A DNA stretch of 64,000 nucleotides from Welwitschia mirabilis. Lineage: Eukaryota; Gnetophyta; Gnetopsida; Welwitschiales. Below, piece after piece: positions 35,871 through 47,430 of this stretch (its first letter is position 1; every line of letters starts with the position of its first letter). The position numbers and the translations under genes are program-made. The stretch is from the NCBI GenBank assembly GCA_051453625.1, contig JBOZIK010000001.1, forward strand, positions 79,942,540 to 80,006,539, written 5' to 3'. The notes beneath the pieces were generated by a model. The model was not told where the DNA came from. It did not search any database and worked only from the letters and a program-made list of their open reading frames with translations.

Positions 35871-35893
35871 TATATATATATATATATATATAT
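35871..35893 (+). repeat. (TA)n microsatellite
   Basis: About 11 TA units. The equivalent place in the 3' LTR (from about 43733) runs into a 137-N gap, suggesting that the tract blocked assembly there. Confidence 0.9.
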
Positions 35894-36201
35894 TTATGAA
35901 TACTTATACTTCCATTTCTTAATTATAACTAATTGAAGGAATAATGGTCATAACATACTAACAACCATCCTATATGAATGATAATAAGTATGATAATTTC
36001 AATCATGAGACACCATTTTTCCCTAGTTCATTGCTATACATATGGCTATAAAATCTAATCTGACTTGCTAGGTATTATACTAGAATTCCTAAAGTAACTT
36101 ACACATATATCAAAATACCCCATGTTCTTATGCATCATGATTTTAATCATTTTGATTAAACCTATTGCGATTGAGAAGTAGTAAGTTGGGATATTACATT
36201 T

Positions 36202-36219
36202 TCGTATCAAAGAACTAGG
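36202..36219 (+). other. Primer binding site (initiator tRNA-Met type), Tekay element
   Basis: TCGTATCAAAGAACTAGG lies 3 bases inside the LTR end and resembles the Tekay/Del site TGGTATCAGAGC...TAGG with a few substitutions. Confidence 0.65.
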
Positions 36220-36300
36220 TTTTAAATTTGAACCTATATGATTAAATTGAATTTGACCTCTTTTCCTTGATTCGCATTTCTATGTTTGGCAAGAATAACA

Positions 36301-37270
36301 GATGGCTCCAAGAAGAGTTGTACCAGATTCCATAGATGTAACTTTTAGTGAATGTCATTAACCACCTAGCCAATGGGATTTAAGATAGAAAAGATGACAA
36401 GAATGTGGATGATGCAAATCAAAAATTGATGATATAGTTTAGATGAACCAATATCCTAATCTTTGAAGGTTTCTGATAGTGTAGCTAAAGTTGAGGCCTG
36501 GTTAGTCTCAATAAATGGGAAGTGATAACTGTCCAACTTCATATCTAAGCAAAAGGTCATCCCTGCTATATATTAATTAAGAAAGAATGTTGCCTTATGG
36601 TGGGATGTAGAAATGAAATAACCCACTGTTCTTAAGCACTTATCTTAGAGAACTTTAAAGGTCGATCCTGAGCTAGATACATTTCTGAGTATCTTAAAAA
36701 TGCCAAGGTAGAGGAATTTTACAATCTCAGATAGGGATCCTCGACTGTGGCCTAGTATGAAAATCACTTCATGTAGTTGTTGCACTATGTATCTGAGATA
36801 GCACACACTTAAGTAGTGAATATTTGTAGGTTGGTTGCTAGTCTACATCTAGTAATCTAAAGGAAGGTTAAGATATTCTAATCAAGAACTTTTATATAGG
36901 GCATGGAAAAGACTAGGCTTTTTGAAGAATCATGGGAAAGCAGTAGGAATTTTAGGGATAAATGAGTCAATTCATAGAAGAAGAGAGGAAATTTTACCAA
37001 GAAGACACCCTTTTTGAGAAATCCTAGAATAGCAAGGAGTAGAGGATAATAGGAACCTGTTTGAGTGAATTAGTTAGAGATCAAACCTTCTTAAGGAAGA
37101 GGAAAAGCACAGTTACTAGCTCAGAAAGCTACACCTCTTACTAGAACTGAAGCTCAGAATCCTAAAAGAACTAGATGTTACATTTATGAAAGACCACATT
37201 TGATGAAGTATTACACTAGAAGGAAGAAAGAGAAGTAGGAAACTATGAATGTCAGAAAATTGTATGCATC
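36301..37270 (+). pseudogene. Tekay gag
   Basis: Begins MAPRRVVPDS at 36301, a usual place about 0.1 kb after the primer site. The capsid part is riddled with stops (former CAG/CAA/TGG codons appear to be TAG/TAA/TAG). A degraded zinc knuckle lies at 37176-37214: one Cys and the His remain, and two positions read Tyr where Cys is expected. The NPKRTRCYI block upstream is recognisable. The gag role is particle assembly. Confidence 0.75.
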
Positions 37271-37299
37271 CATATCCAAAGAAAAAGCTCAGCCTTCAG

Positions 37300-37650
37300 T
37301 GATCCTAGGAACCATAGGTTCTTTACTTATTATTCATATTAAAATGTTATTAAATCTAGGAGCTATAGGTTCATTTATATCTTATTTCATGTCTCAGAGA
37401 TTATTTTTAAAGGTTTAATATTAAAGAAAAATTTCTGTGGAGACCACATGATAGTACTGTTAAAGCCTTGGGTAGAACTCCTATATGTGATGTTATCATC
37501 AGAAGATATAATTTCTAGGTCCAATTTTTTATCTTAAAGTTGGAATATTTTGATGTCATCCTAGGTATGAACTGGTTGAAGGAAAATAGAGCTCAAATAG
37601 ATTACTTCTCTAGATGAGTTACTGTGATAAGGCCTAGTGGAAAAAAGGTC
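37300..37650 (+). pseudogene. Tekay aspartic protease
   Basis: GTIGSLLIIHIKMLLNLGAIGSFIS-type order at about 37309-37380 corresponds to the protease start; the catalytic Asp of the usual DSGA/DTGA loop reads Asn (codon AAT at 37353-37355), again one G-to-A step. The later part (about 37540-37600) retains FDVILGM-W-like sequence in a shifted frame, the standard C-terminal protease motif of this lineage. Confidence 0.78.
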
Positions 37651-37879
37651 TGGTCACCTATTTAATCTAGACCTTTTACTAAAAGATTGTTAGCTAAGAA
37701 ATAGTTGATGAAGAAATTGAAGAGGAGTAAAGCCCTTAAAATTATTAGATGTTTATGCTTCCTCCTATCTTAGATGAGGATATCTGATATACCTATTACA
37801 AATGAGTATGTAGATCTTTTTTGTAACAAGCTACCAAGTTATCCCCTAAGTAGAAAAGAAGATTCTGAAATATCTATTA

Positions 37880-38540
37880 AACTAGGTGTTGAACAGAGCA
37901 CCTTACAAGATGCCTCCAGTTAAGTTGGTAGAGTTGAAGACCCAAATAACTGTACTATTAGATAAGGAATTAATTAGGCCAAGCATATCTTATTAGGTAG
38001 CACCAGTTCTTTTTGTTAAAAAGAAGGATGGAAGTTTGAGACTTTGTATGGACTATAAAATGTTAAATAAGATTATCGTAAGGAATAATTATTCCTTTCC
38101 TGGGATAGAGGATCTATTTGATCAACTAAAGTATGCTATAGTTTTCTACATTATTGATCTTAAGTATGGATATCATCAATTTAGGATCAAGGAAGAAGAT
38201 GTCTTCAAAATAGTTTTTTGAACTAGGTATGGGTATTATGAGTTCAAGGTTGTTTTTTTTAGTTTGATTAATGCACCAGCAACATCTACGACATTGATGA
38301 ATGAAATTTTTAGAGCTTATCTAAATGATTTTATGGTAGTTTTTATTGATGATGTGCTAGTGCATTCTCCAACTAAATAGGCACATGAGAAGCACTTAAG
38401 GATAGTGCTTGATACTTTATGAAGAAATCACTTCTATGCAAATCCTAAAAAGTCTAAGTTCTGGCTATCTAAATTAAATTTTTGGGGCATGTAATTTTAG
38501 AAGATGAAGTTATTATATATAATGAAGAGATCCAAGCTAT
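37880..38540 (+). pseudogene. Tekay reverse transcriptase
   Basis: Motifs in order: LIRPSISY with [20 protein letters not shown] (about 37970-38050), [40 protein letters not shown] (about 38165-38220; the usual Ser of SGYHQ is Tyr), [17 protein letters not shown], then [13 protein letters not shown] near 38335-38375 with both catalytic Asp retained. HEKHLRIVLDTL and KSKFWL close the domain. Stops occur at 38219 and at several former CAG/CAA codons. This is a canonical chromovirus RT. Confidence 0.88.
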
Positions 38541-39135
38541 TATGGACTAACCTAAGCTTGAGTTAGTGTTAGAGGTCAGAAGCTTTCTTGACCTTACAGG
38601 ATATTAGCAAAGATTTATTAAAATTTTCTCTAAGATGGCTTCTCAATTAACTATGTTACTTAGAAATAACAAACAGTTTGAATGGACTAAGTAATGTGAT
38701 GAGGCATTCTAAGCATTGAAGTCAATTCTTGTTTCATATCCAGTTTTAAGGATGCTAGAACTAGGAAAGCCTTACACTATTTACATAAATGCCTTAGGTG
38801 AAGGCCTAGGAGAGGTTTTAATGTAAGATGATAAGGTGATTACTTATTCATGTAGGCAACTAAAGAACCATGAGAAGAATTATCCTATGCATGACTTGGA
38901 GTTGGTAGTAGTTATCCATGCCTTAAAGATTTATAGGCACTACCTTTATGGAGAATAGATAGAAATTTGAATGGATCATAAGAGTCTAAAGTACATTCAT
39001 ACTCAGCCTAATTTAAATCTTAGATAGAGGTGATGGGTAGAATTTTCGCAAGATTATGACTTTTCAGTGAATTACCATAAAGATAAAGCTAATGTTGTGG
39101 TAGATGCCTTAAGTAGAAGAAGGCATGCACTTAAT
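38541..39135 (+). pseudogene. Tekay RT connection and RNase H
   Basis: FLDLTGY and RFIKIFSKMASQLTMLL (about 38585-38665) form the connection. RNase H reads PYTIYINALGEGLGEVLM (about 38770-38825; the usual catalytic SDAS reads INAL, Asp to Asn), [22 protein letters not shown] with the Glu region near 38905, and VVDALSRR near 39100. [20 protein letters not shown] precedes the end. Most of the domain is in one frame with scattered stops. Confidence 0.85.
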
Positions 39136-40240
39136 CACTTAAAGGTAAATGATGAACTATTATAGGTAATTCAGGAAGCATAACAAAATTATCCATTATG
39201 CAGAAGAGTTAGAAAAGTTGGATTAGAAGGGTTCTCCACCTAAAGAGATGATTTAATATGTTACTTGAAGAAAATTGTAATTCTTGATGTGGTAAGGATT
39301 AAGCAATTATGTTTTGAGGAATTCCATGTAACAAACCATGCTATTCATCTAGGAGTTAACAAGATGTATAGAGGCATCAAGTAGTTCTATTGGTGGCCAA
39401 GAATGAAATCTAAGATAGCTGCTTTTGTGGCTAACTATATAACTTGTCAGCTAGTTAAGGCTAAGAACAGACATCCCATAGGACTTCTTTACCCTCATAG
39501 CATTCCAAAATGGAGGTGAGAAACAATTGGTATGGATTTCATCACAAGTTTGTCTAAATCCAAGGAAGAATTTGATTATATTTTTGTGTGATATATCTCT
39601 TAATGAAAAGTGCACATTTCTATCTTGGGAAAATAATTGATTTAATTGAATGAATTGGAAGAAAGTATGCGAAAAATATTATTAGACTTCATGGAGTCCT
39701 TAGGGTAATCATTTCAGATAGAGATAAGAAGTTTACATCCAAATTTTAGACTACTTTTCATAAGGAGTTAAGAATGAAATTAAACTTAAGTATAGCTTTT
39801 CATCCATAAATAGATGGATAGACTAAAAGGGTGAATCAATTTTTAGACGATTTGCTAAGGATGATTATCCTTAATTTTGGAGGATTAATGTAGAGCACTT
39901 ACCCTTGGTGGAATTCACATATAATAATAGCTCCTAAGAATTAATTGATTGTGCACCATTCGAGGCCTTAAATGGAAGAGTGTATAGGACTTCAGTTTCT
40001 TGGTTTGATGTGGTAAATAAGAAATTATTACAAGTTCCTTCCATTTAATAGTTAAAAGATAAGGTTAAGTAAATTAGAAAGAAAGTACAAATAGTGAAGG
40101 ATCAGTAAGCAAAATATGTAAATCAGCATTAAAAGCAATTATAATTTCAAGAAGGTGATCATGTATTACTTAAATTTTTTTCGTTTAAGGGAGTATTCAA
40201 ATTTTGTAAGAAGGGAAAGTTAGCCTCAAGGTTTATAGGA
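39136..40240 (+). pseudogene. Tekay integrase
   Basis: The zinc-binding region is at about 39320-39480: FHVTNHAIHLGVNKMYRGIK, WWPRMKSKIAAFVANYITCQ; the first Cys of the C-x2-C pair is Tyr. The core has ETIGMDFITSLSKS (first Asp, about 39530), ISDRDKKFTS (second Asp, about 39715) and TKRVNQ near 39822, where the catalytic Glu has become Lys (codon AAA at 39825-39827). The C-terminal part (about 40140-40250) includes the GPYQVIKRVGP-like block. Confidence 0.83.
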
Positions 40241-40269
40241 TCTTATCAGGTGATTAAGAGAGTAGGGCC

Positions 40270-40575
40270 TGTGGCATATGAGCAAGCACCACCTCCACAA
40301 TTATCTATAATACACAATGTCTTTCATGTATCAGTATTTTAGATGAATCGAAGATTATTCTAAATCAAGATATTACTATTCTCCCTAATTGCTCTATAGA
40401 GGCTCAATTGGTAAAACTACTTAATCAGAAGAAGATGGCTCTTTGAGGAAAAATAGTCAAGTTATATAAGGTTCAGTGATTAGGTCAAATAGACGATGAA
40501 ATAACTTGGAAGTTAGAGAATGAAGTTATGCAGTGGAAACTTGAGCTTTTGACATGTTTCCAGAAGGAAACCTCT
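40270..40575 (+). pseudogene. Tekay chromodomain-like C-terminus
   Basis: After IHNVFHVSVF near 40310 (integrase tail) come EAQLVKLLNQKKMAL near 40400 and VKLYKVQWLGQIDDEITWKL-like sequence near 40455-40520, with a stop in place of the Trp. This corresponds to the chromodomain of plant Tekay/Del chromoviruses, thought to steer integration to heterochromatin. Assignment is by motif order only. Confidence 0.7.
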
Positions 40576-40588
40576 TAAGGGGAAGATA
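40576..40588 (+). other. Polypurine tract, Tekay element
   Basis: TAAGGGGAAGATA just upstream of the 3' LTR start at 40591, the expected primer for plus-strand DNA synthesis. Confidence 0.75.
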
Positions 40589-40590
40589 TT

Positions 40591-43500
40591 TATCATGTTC
40601 AGAACTTAGCCAAGGTTAGAAAATCCTTTAATCAATTAGATGACTAATAGTTTTTTAGAAGTTTAATAAGAATAGATAACTATAGTTTAATTTTAAGAAT
40701 GAAAATATTTGCAAATTAAAGAATGAGATGATTGCATGATATTTCCTTTATATTACCTAGATGTTTTTATTTTAAAGCTATAGTTAATTTTGTACTTCAC
40801 TATATCTTATGCATGCTTATTTAATTAATATAGTCTAACTATGGATATTTTCAGTTAACTTGAAATCTAATTGCAGCTTGACATATTTATTTTCTTTTAG
40901 TCATATCTTTTTATGCAGGAGTTATAATATGTAATGATCATATTATTTTATTCCATACAGTTTCAATTAATTTGTAGATATTATTATGTTATTGTTTACA
41001 CCCAGTGGCCAGATATGGAAAGGAAGGATTAAGGAATCCTAAACTTCTTAAAGTTAACCTAAACCCTATTTTCAATTTACTATTAGTCCTTGTTCATAAA
41101 TACCTGAGCCCCTTGCTAGTAGAGGCTTATTGTGTGAGTTGATCATGTAGAGCTTGAGTCAGATAGGAGTACTTGGATTTTGCTAAGCAAGTATAGTCCA
41201 TAACCCCTTTTATTCAATTCTTGCATATCATGTTATTTCTTGTATATGTAAATTGAATGATGTATTATGACTTGTATGCTGGTGTATGTTTTTCGATGTG
41301 TCAAGTAATCTTGTAAATTTTGTAACTCTTGTGTTTGTTTCCTATGAGTTCTCTTGAATCAAAGTTTATCAACACCTTGTGGAACCTTCAGTAGACTTGT
41401 AGTTAACCTTGTCATGTGTCTCCCTTGATGGTCCCTTTTCTGAGACTTGTGCTTGAGTTCCTTAATGACCATTAATCTATGTGAACTAAATTAATAACTT
41501 AATACTAGCTAGGGTAACCACTTGTATGGACTTTAGAGAGTGTAACTCTCTGTTGGATGTTCCAAGGCATTGGGATTGGACTGCTAGGGTGAAAAAGGGG
41601 AGATTGTAAACACCTTTATAATTTTACCCCCTTCCTGATAGGGTGCATGTTGGATTACCTAATTGAGATTGGATAACTGTAAATAATATAATGTAAATTG
41701 ATGGTGGTCTTAGTTATGAATCTTGTTGTGATCTTTATTCTTACCTTATAAACCTTCCTCCCAACTTGCTTCCTTGTCATGAGCCATACTTGGGATTGTA
41801 GTAAAATACAGTTCTCACACCACTTTTGCTCATGCACGAGTAGATGCAAATGAGGAAGCAAAAAGAAGCTAGTGGTCATTGTCATCTGGGTGTTTTCCAC
41901 TTATTCATTTAGTCATCATGTGTTTAATTGTGATTATGCTATGTTTAATTCAGTTGTGTATTGGTTATAGGTAATTGTGAAGAAATAATTAAACTTCAGT
42001 CCTATGATTATGCACTAATACTCCTCTAATAGTTATCTGCTGTGTTCACTATTTCAGTTTTATGTGAATAAAATATTAGTTTTCTTGTTATTGTAATAAT
42101 AGAGGGAGAGTTGACTTAATTAAATGTTATTAATATGATACTTATTATTATTATCAACTAGATTTTTATATCCTAATTTTATTGCATAAATATTAATTGA
42201 TACTCAATTGTTTCTTAAATAGTGAAATAGTTATGACTTAAGCTTTCTAAAGATGAAATCAAGGTTGATAACCTAATAGTTAGTTATAACTCAACATTCA
42301 GAATTTTCGGATAGCACAAATGGATGTTAAATAGAAGGTTTGGAGTTCAAATCTTAAACAAGTAAAGATTTAATCCACCCTGCTATCCCCCTCCTTGGAA
42401 TAGAAATCAGAGGGACATATGTAGGCATTTAATCATAGAAATAAGATTAAGATTTATATTCTCATTAAGATTTTTTAATAACCAACGTTCCTTTTGTATA
42501 ACCAACATTTGCAAAAAAAAAAAAAAACCTTAGGTTCTAATTCCCTTCTCATCATGTGCCTTGGCACTTGGCCTCTCTCTTCCTGACAGCGCACCACTAG
42601 GTCCGCTCTGTTTGGTGTCTCCGGCGGCTCCCAATGCTCCTCCAGCGTCTCTTTGTCCTCTCTTCCCTTCTTCCGCGGCTTCCTTCACTTGACTAGAGCT
42701 CCTCCTCACCGCTCATGCATGGTACTCCCGTTGCCACCAAACACTCTCACGACCCTCCGCCTCTGCCTGTCACCCGCGCTGTCTAACCACTATTAACGTC
42801 TGCGTCGCCTGGTTCCTTGCTCCCGGCCTCCCCTGCGCTTCTACAGCGTCGCCTGTCTATGCCCTCTGTTTCGCTTTTATGCCTGCAAGAACAACCTCCA
42901 GCCTTTCCCATGCCTCGTTGATCTACCTTCTGCCACCCACGCTCTGCGTACTCGCCGCCTTCATTCTTCGCCTCCGACGCTGTGCGCTCGCTTCTCGGCC
43001 TGTCGTGTGCTGTCTGTTTTAATCCTCGCTGTGATTCTTTCTTAATGCAATGAACACCGCTGCTCCTTCCTCACCCTTCAACTGCGCTGTTTACCGTGCT
43101 CTCCGCGCCCTTGGTCTTTGGCCTGCATTGTTGCCATCTAATTTCGCTTTCCCTCTTCCTTGCCTACATCTTCTCTGGCGAATCCATGCCTTACCCTACG
43201 CACTACTGCCCACTAGCATTTCACATCCAGCACCGGAGTCTTACACACCCTACAGGTGGCCGTCCCTTCAGGTCGTTCCAGCCACTGTCAATGCTTTATC
43301 AAGAATTTTGCATGTTATCCTACATTAGCATTCCGCAGATCCCCTTTGTGTGTGCAGCATCACCCCTAAGCTCCTCCAGTTTCATCAGTACCTCTGCATC
43401 AACGATCTCCCCACCCTTCATGCTTAACTTGAGATTTCCATTCCCATGTCATAAAATAGCCAAAAATCATTCAACAACAATGCATTGTCATAGTAGTTAA

Positions 43501-44130
43501 GTTAGATACAAAAAGGTCAAGGGGCCATGGGTTCAAATCCCTGATACAGCAGACTAACATGAATATTTAGGCCCCAATCTTTTGGAAAACAAGAGAAGAG
43601 GAAAACACTAATTCAATATACATCAATACCATTTTCCAAGAACATTCAGAATTTGCCCTAATATTTTCATGACATGGTCATAGTCTATGCATATTGAATT
43701 TATAGATCACTAAACCAGAAAACTATGCTTTTATATATATANNNNNNNNNNNNNNNNNNNNNNNNNNNNNNNNNNNNNNNNNNNNNNNNNNNNNNNNNNN
43801 NNNNNNNNNNNNNNNNNNNNNNNNNNNNNNNNNNNNNNNNNNNNNNNNNNNNNNNNNNNNNNNNNNNNNNNNNNNNNNAATGTACTAATAACCATCCTAT
43901 ATAAAAGATAACAAGTATGATAATCCCAATCATGAGACCCCATTTTTCCCTGGCTTATTGCTACATATATGGCTATAAAATCTGATCTAACTTGCTAGGT
44001 ATTATACTATAATTTCTAAAGTAACTTGTATACATATCAAAATACCACATGTTCTTGTGCATCATGATTTTAACCTAATTATTTTGGTTAAACCTATTGC
44101 AATTGAGAAGTAGTAAGTTGGGACATTACA
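40591..44130 (+). repeat. Tekay 3' LTR (uninterrupted, 3.5 kb)
   Basis: Starts TATCATG (TG decayed) and ends ACATTACA. It shows the empty sites for both insertions in the 5' LTR (about 41352 and about 43038). About 42560-43450 is GC-rich with many CpG sites, unlike the rest of the window. An A14-like run is at about 42514. A 137-N gap (43742-43878) begins in a TA repeat. Overlapping open frames at 43050-43500 are incidental. Confidence 0.88.
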
Positions 44131-44690
44131 AAGAGTCAGATAAAGATCGAAGACTTTCTTTCATGGCAATAGTCCCTTCTATAAAGAACATGCCTTACTC
44201 ATTAGAGCTAGATGATCTAGATCTTATTGAAAAAGATCAAAATGAGCTTGAAGACACCTACCAAAAGCTTCACTCAGAATACAGAAAATTGCCAAACTAT
44301 ATCAATGATCTAAATAAGATGGTAAAGGTTCTAACCAAAGAAAAGGAGGAGTTGNNNNNNNNNNNNNNNNNNNNNNNNNNNNNNNNNNNNNNNNNNNNNN
44401 NNNNNNNNNNNNACTTGTCTCATTTTGTAAGTAAATTTTCAAATAGTTTAACTAAATTGGAACAGATGCTTAGGATATGAAAACTAGCTCATGACAGAAA
44501 AGGTATTGGATTCATTTTTCAAAGACTAAGAAATTAGTCAAATCAAGTAACATGATAAAATAATTATGTGTCAAAAATTACATGTTGTTTTTATGGCAAG
44601 TTAGGACATTCTAAATTATTTTGCAATGCTATAAAGTTAATGCTATTTTCAAATTCTATTAGTACTTTTACTTTCAATTTTTTCCTGAGG
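44131..44690 (+). pseudogene. Sirevirus-like gag, second part
   Basis: Resumes the frame broken at 11049: SDKDRRLSFMAIVPS, then an acidic and coiled-coil-like stretch (LDDLDLIEKDQNELEDTYQK, LHSEYRKLPNYINDLNKMVK), the arrangement found in gag of Sirevirus-type copia. A 58-N gap lies at 44355-44412. A second zinc knuckle at about 44583-44627 reads CFYGKLGHSKLFC, with Gly in place of the second Cys. Two knuckles separated by a coiled coil fit the larger Sirevirus gag. Confidence 0.8.
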
Positions 44691-44699
44691 GGATGTGTA

Positions 44700-45522
44700 C
44701 CACAATAGTCCAAAAGAACTAACTAGGTGAGAGCTGATAATTTGAAAAGTCTTTTGATCCAAATAACCTTTAAGATAACACATGACAAGTGACAAATCAA
44801 GATTTCAACACTTAGATGACTTTGATGAATGAGAAGTTACATTTGATGATAATAGAAGAGCAAATATCAAAGGAATTAGAAACATCAGTGGAGGTAACAT
44901 GCTTAAGATAAATGAGGTTTTATATGTAAATGGTATTAAGCATAATTTACTTAGTATTAGTCAAATTTATGATAAAAGACACAAAGTGATTTTTGATAGT
45001 AAAAAGTAAGAAGTTAGATATGAAGAAACAAATGATATTATTCTTAAGGCAAATAGAATAGTTAATGATTACAATATTGATCAGTATTTATCTTCATATG
45101 ATTTTTATCATGTAAATTAAGAAGAATTATGATACTAACATTTAGGACATATAAATTATGATCATCTCAAAATAATTATTAAAAAGAAAATTCTTAAAGG
45201 AATTCCCAAGATTAACATTGAAAAACATGGGCTTTGTGATATATGCCAAAAAGTAAAACAAGTTAGAACTTCCCACAAAAGTAAAAATCTAGTCTCCACA
45301 ACAATGTCACTTGAACTTATTCACATGAATTTGGTGGGTTCAACTAAAATAAAAATTTTAGGAAGGAAACGTTATTTCTTAACTATTATTAATGACTACT
45401 CTAGATTTACTTGGATTTCCTTTTTTGAAAACAAAGCTTGAACGTATAAAAATTGTGTTGAAATTTACAACAAAATACAAAATGGGAAAGAATACATCAT
45501 TAAGAAAATTACAAGTGATCAT
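44700..45522 (+). pseudogene. Sirevirus-like protease and integrase, first part
   Basis: HMTSDKSRFQHLDDFDE at about 44779-44830 marks the protease just after its catalytic loop; the DSG itself is not visible before it, so a small deletion is likely. YVNGIKHNLLSISQIYDKRH follows (about 44920-44985), then the integrase zinc region with HLGHINYDHL and GLCDICQKVKQ (45143-45260). In the core, HMNLVGSTKI replaces the usual HMDLFGP: the first catalytic Asp is Asn (AAT at 45328-45330). LTIINDYSRFTWISFFENK and KITSDH lead to the break at the ATCAT TSD (45518-45522). Confidence 0.85.
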
Positions 45523-46767
45523 TGTTATGCTACCAAGTTATGTATATTTGATAGGAAATTTTGAGTAGTTTTGCAAGATATTAGATAGGTATATGCTACA
45601 TTACCATTATAATGAAGAGATGAGATGAAAAACACAAAAACACAAAATATCAATGACATTTCATAGAATTTATAGTAGTTCCTAATACTTTCTATTTTTG
45701 AGAAAAACTTCCTACAAGAAATTGAGACTGATGCATTAGATAAGCACTTGTAGAAGCAGATCATCCACCTCATGATCTAGATGACAGTACGGATGATAGA
45801 ATAGTTAAGCCTAATGAGGATGCTAACTGTAATTAATCTAATAGTGATATGGATTATTTATGATATGGCATCACCCCCTATATCATTCATATGACTATCA
45901 GGATAACATCTATTATAATGTCCTATTGAATATTCATCTAACTCCTTTTGCTTGTTTGTATGTTGTTTTGGTGTGGCTATTAGGATTGTAGCCATACCTA
46001 TCTATTTGTCTTATTATTATGTGCCTTATGTTAATAAGTATTGATTATACCATCTACTATGTTTTGTCTTCATTTGCATCATAAATTCTCATGATAGGAG
46101 ATTAAAGAACCAAAATCCATTCTTATAGTTCTAGAGAGATGTCTTCCTTTGTGTTGGATTGTGCTTTCTCCATTGAGATGTAGCTACCTTGTAACACAAA
46201 TGTGGTTCAAGTAATACAAAGATTCATTTTTCTGTTCTTNNNNNNNNNNNNNNNNNNNNNNNNNNNNNNNNNNNNNNNNNNNNNNNNNNNNNNNNNNNNN
46301 NNNNNNNNNNNNNNNNNNNNNNNNNNNNNNNNNNNNNNNCACAAATGTGGTTCAAGTAATACAAAGATTCATTTTTCTTTTCTTATGCTTAGTGTTCTTA
46401 TCACTCATAGCTTCTGTTGCTTCTGATCCAATGATAGTTTCTTGAGTGATATAGGTTATGAGAGTAATCATTATCAAGGTTGAGCCTTATTAGTTTAGGT
46501 GCATTGCTATTTTATTTTTCTAGACTGACTTTTCATAAGTGTATTACATTATATTTCTCTACATTAAAATTTATTTCTATTAATAAGATACAAAGTATTT
46601 CTTATGAAAATTAATTCTCTTTCTCTAGCCTAGGACTTTGATAAATTACAACATTTGGATTAACTCTTATTTATATTAGTGTGTTATATTATATAGATAT
46701 CTATTTTATCTGTGAATGATAGGATCTTCTTAAGATTACATCATTTGCATAAATATAAACTATAACA
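45523..46767 (+). repeat. 5' LTR of the plus-strand Athila
   Basis: Starts TGTTATGCTACC and ends TATAACA. A 100-N gap (46240-46339) is flanked by a 45-base duplicate (46195-46239 and 46340-46384, one mismatch). Removing gap and duplicate gives about 1.10 kb, matching the 1,096-base 3' LTR. A palindromic GATGA-type motif is near 45757-45800. Confidence 0.88.
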
Positions 46768-46770
46768 TCT

Positions 46771-46788
46771 TAGCACCATTACTGAGAA
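46771..46788 (+). other. Primer binding site (tRNA-Asp type), plus-strand Athila
   Basis: TAGCACCATTACTGAGAA is related to TGGCGCCGTTGCCGGGGA by transitions only, mostly at CpG or CpNpG positions. It lies 3 bases inside the LTR. Confidence 0.83.
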
Positions 46789-47430
46789 AGGCTACTTTGA
46801 ATTTGAGAGTTATCATTACTTTGGTAAGTATTTTGATCTTGGTTTGGATGTTTACCTATAGAGATGTTGTACTTTTATCTATAGTAGAATAGATTTTCTT
46901 TTTTTAAGTTTTGGTCTTTTTTCTATTCTGCAATAAAAGTTTTGTCATCTGCTCTATTGTCTAGATGACGTGTGATGATAACAATTTCTATGCCTTGAGT
47001 TTTTACTTTTCTATCCTTTTAAAAAATTTTAAAGTTTTCTTATCATCCCCTTTGTTATCTAGATGACTTAGGTGGATGACAACCTACTATCTATGTTTTC
47101 TGTGTTTATAAGTTTTGTGATTCTATTTTTTGAATTTTTTATTTTTTGTGTTTTTTATGTTGCTATTATCTAGACTATCATCCAGATGATTTCAAAAATA
47201 ACACTCCATGCATTAAAAATTAAGCATGCATGAAAAAATTTGGTAATAAAGAAAAATACTAGAGAGAGTAGCTGTTTATAGAAGAAAATATTTGAGAAGG
47301 TTTAATTAACCTCGAAACTAATTCAAGTATGCATAACAAATGTATGCAAGATTTAAAAATTCTAGAAATTTTTACTTTTATTTTTTCAGAGTCTAATTTT
47401 ATAAGGGATAATTTTTGGAAAGATTGTGTC
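46789..47430 (+). other. 5' leader of the plus-strand Athila with palindromic motifs
   Basis: No supported frame. Family palindrome copies lie at about 46955-46980, 47042-47086 (TCATCCCC...GATGAC...GGATGACA) and 47162-47192. Confidence 0.6.

Larger units (their letters stand above)
35186..36198 (+). repeat. Tekay 5' LTR, segment 3 (LTR end)
   Basis: Collinear with 43039-44130 of the 3' LTR, ending AAGTTGGGATATTACA versus AAGTTGGGACATTACA. It contains a tRNA-like box pair at 35643-35691 and a (TA)n tract at 35871-35893. Confidence 0.87.
11050..44130 (+). mobile_element. Tekay/Del-like chromovirus (Ty3/gypsy) inserted in the copia gag
   Basis: Ends: 5' LTR begins TGTCATG at 11050 and the 3' LTR ends CATTACA at 44130, flanked by a 5-bp TSD AAGAG (11045-11049 and 44131-44135). 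LTRs are long, about 3.4-3.5 kb, as in plant Tekay/Del elements. The 5' LTR is split into 11050-11822, 28548-30153 and 35186-36198 by two later insertions. The internal region 36199-40590 holds gag, protease, RT, RNase H, integrase and a C-terminal chromodomain-like segment, in gypsy order. All reading frames are broken. Confidence 0.88.

Noticed and set aside
43050-43500. Overlapping 92- and 134-codon open frames in GC-rich DNA, resembling a host exon
   Set aside because: The sequence is Tekay LTR, collinear with 35186-35560, where the frames are not kept. High GC makes long frames likely by chance.
43491-43540. Possible tRNA gene from the A-box/B-box pair
   Set aside because: No acceptor stem or anticodon arm could be paired; reported only as a tRNA-like fragment.
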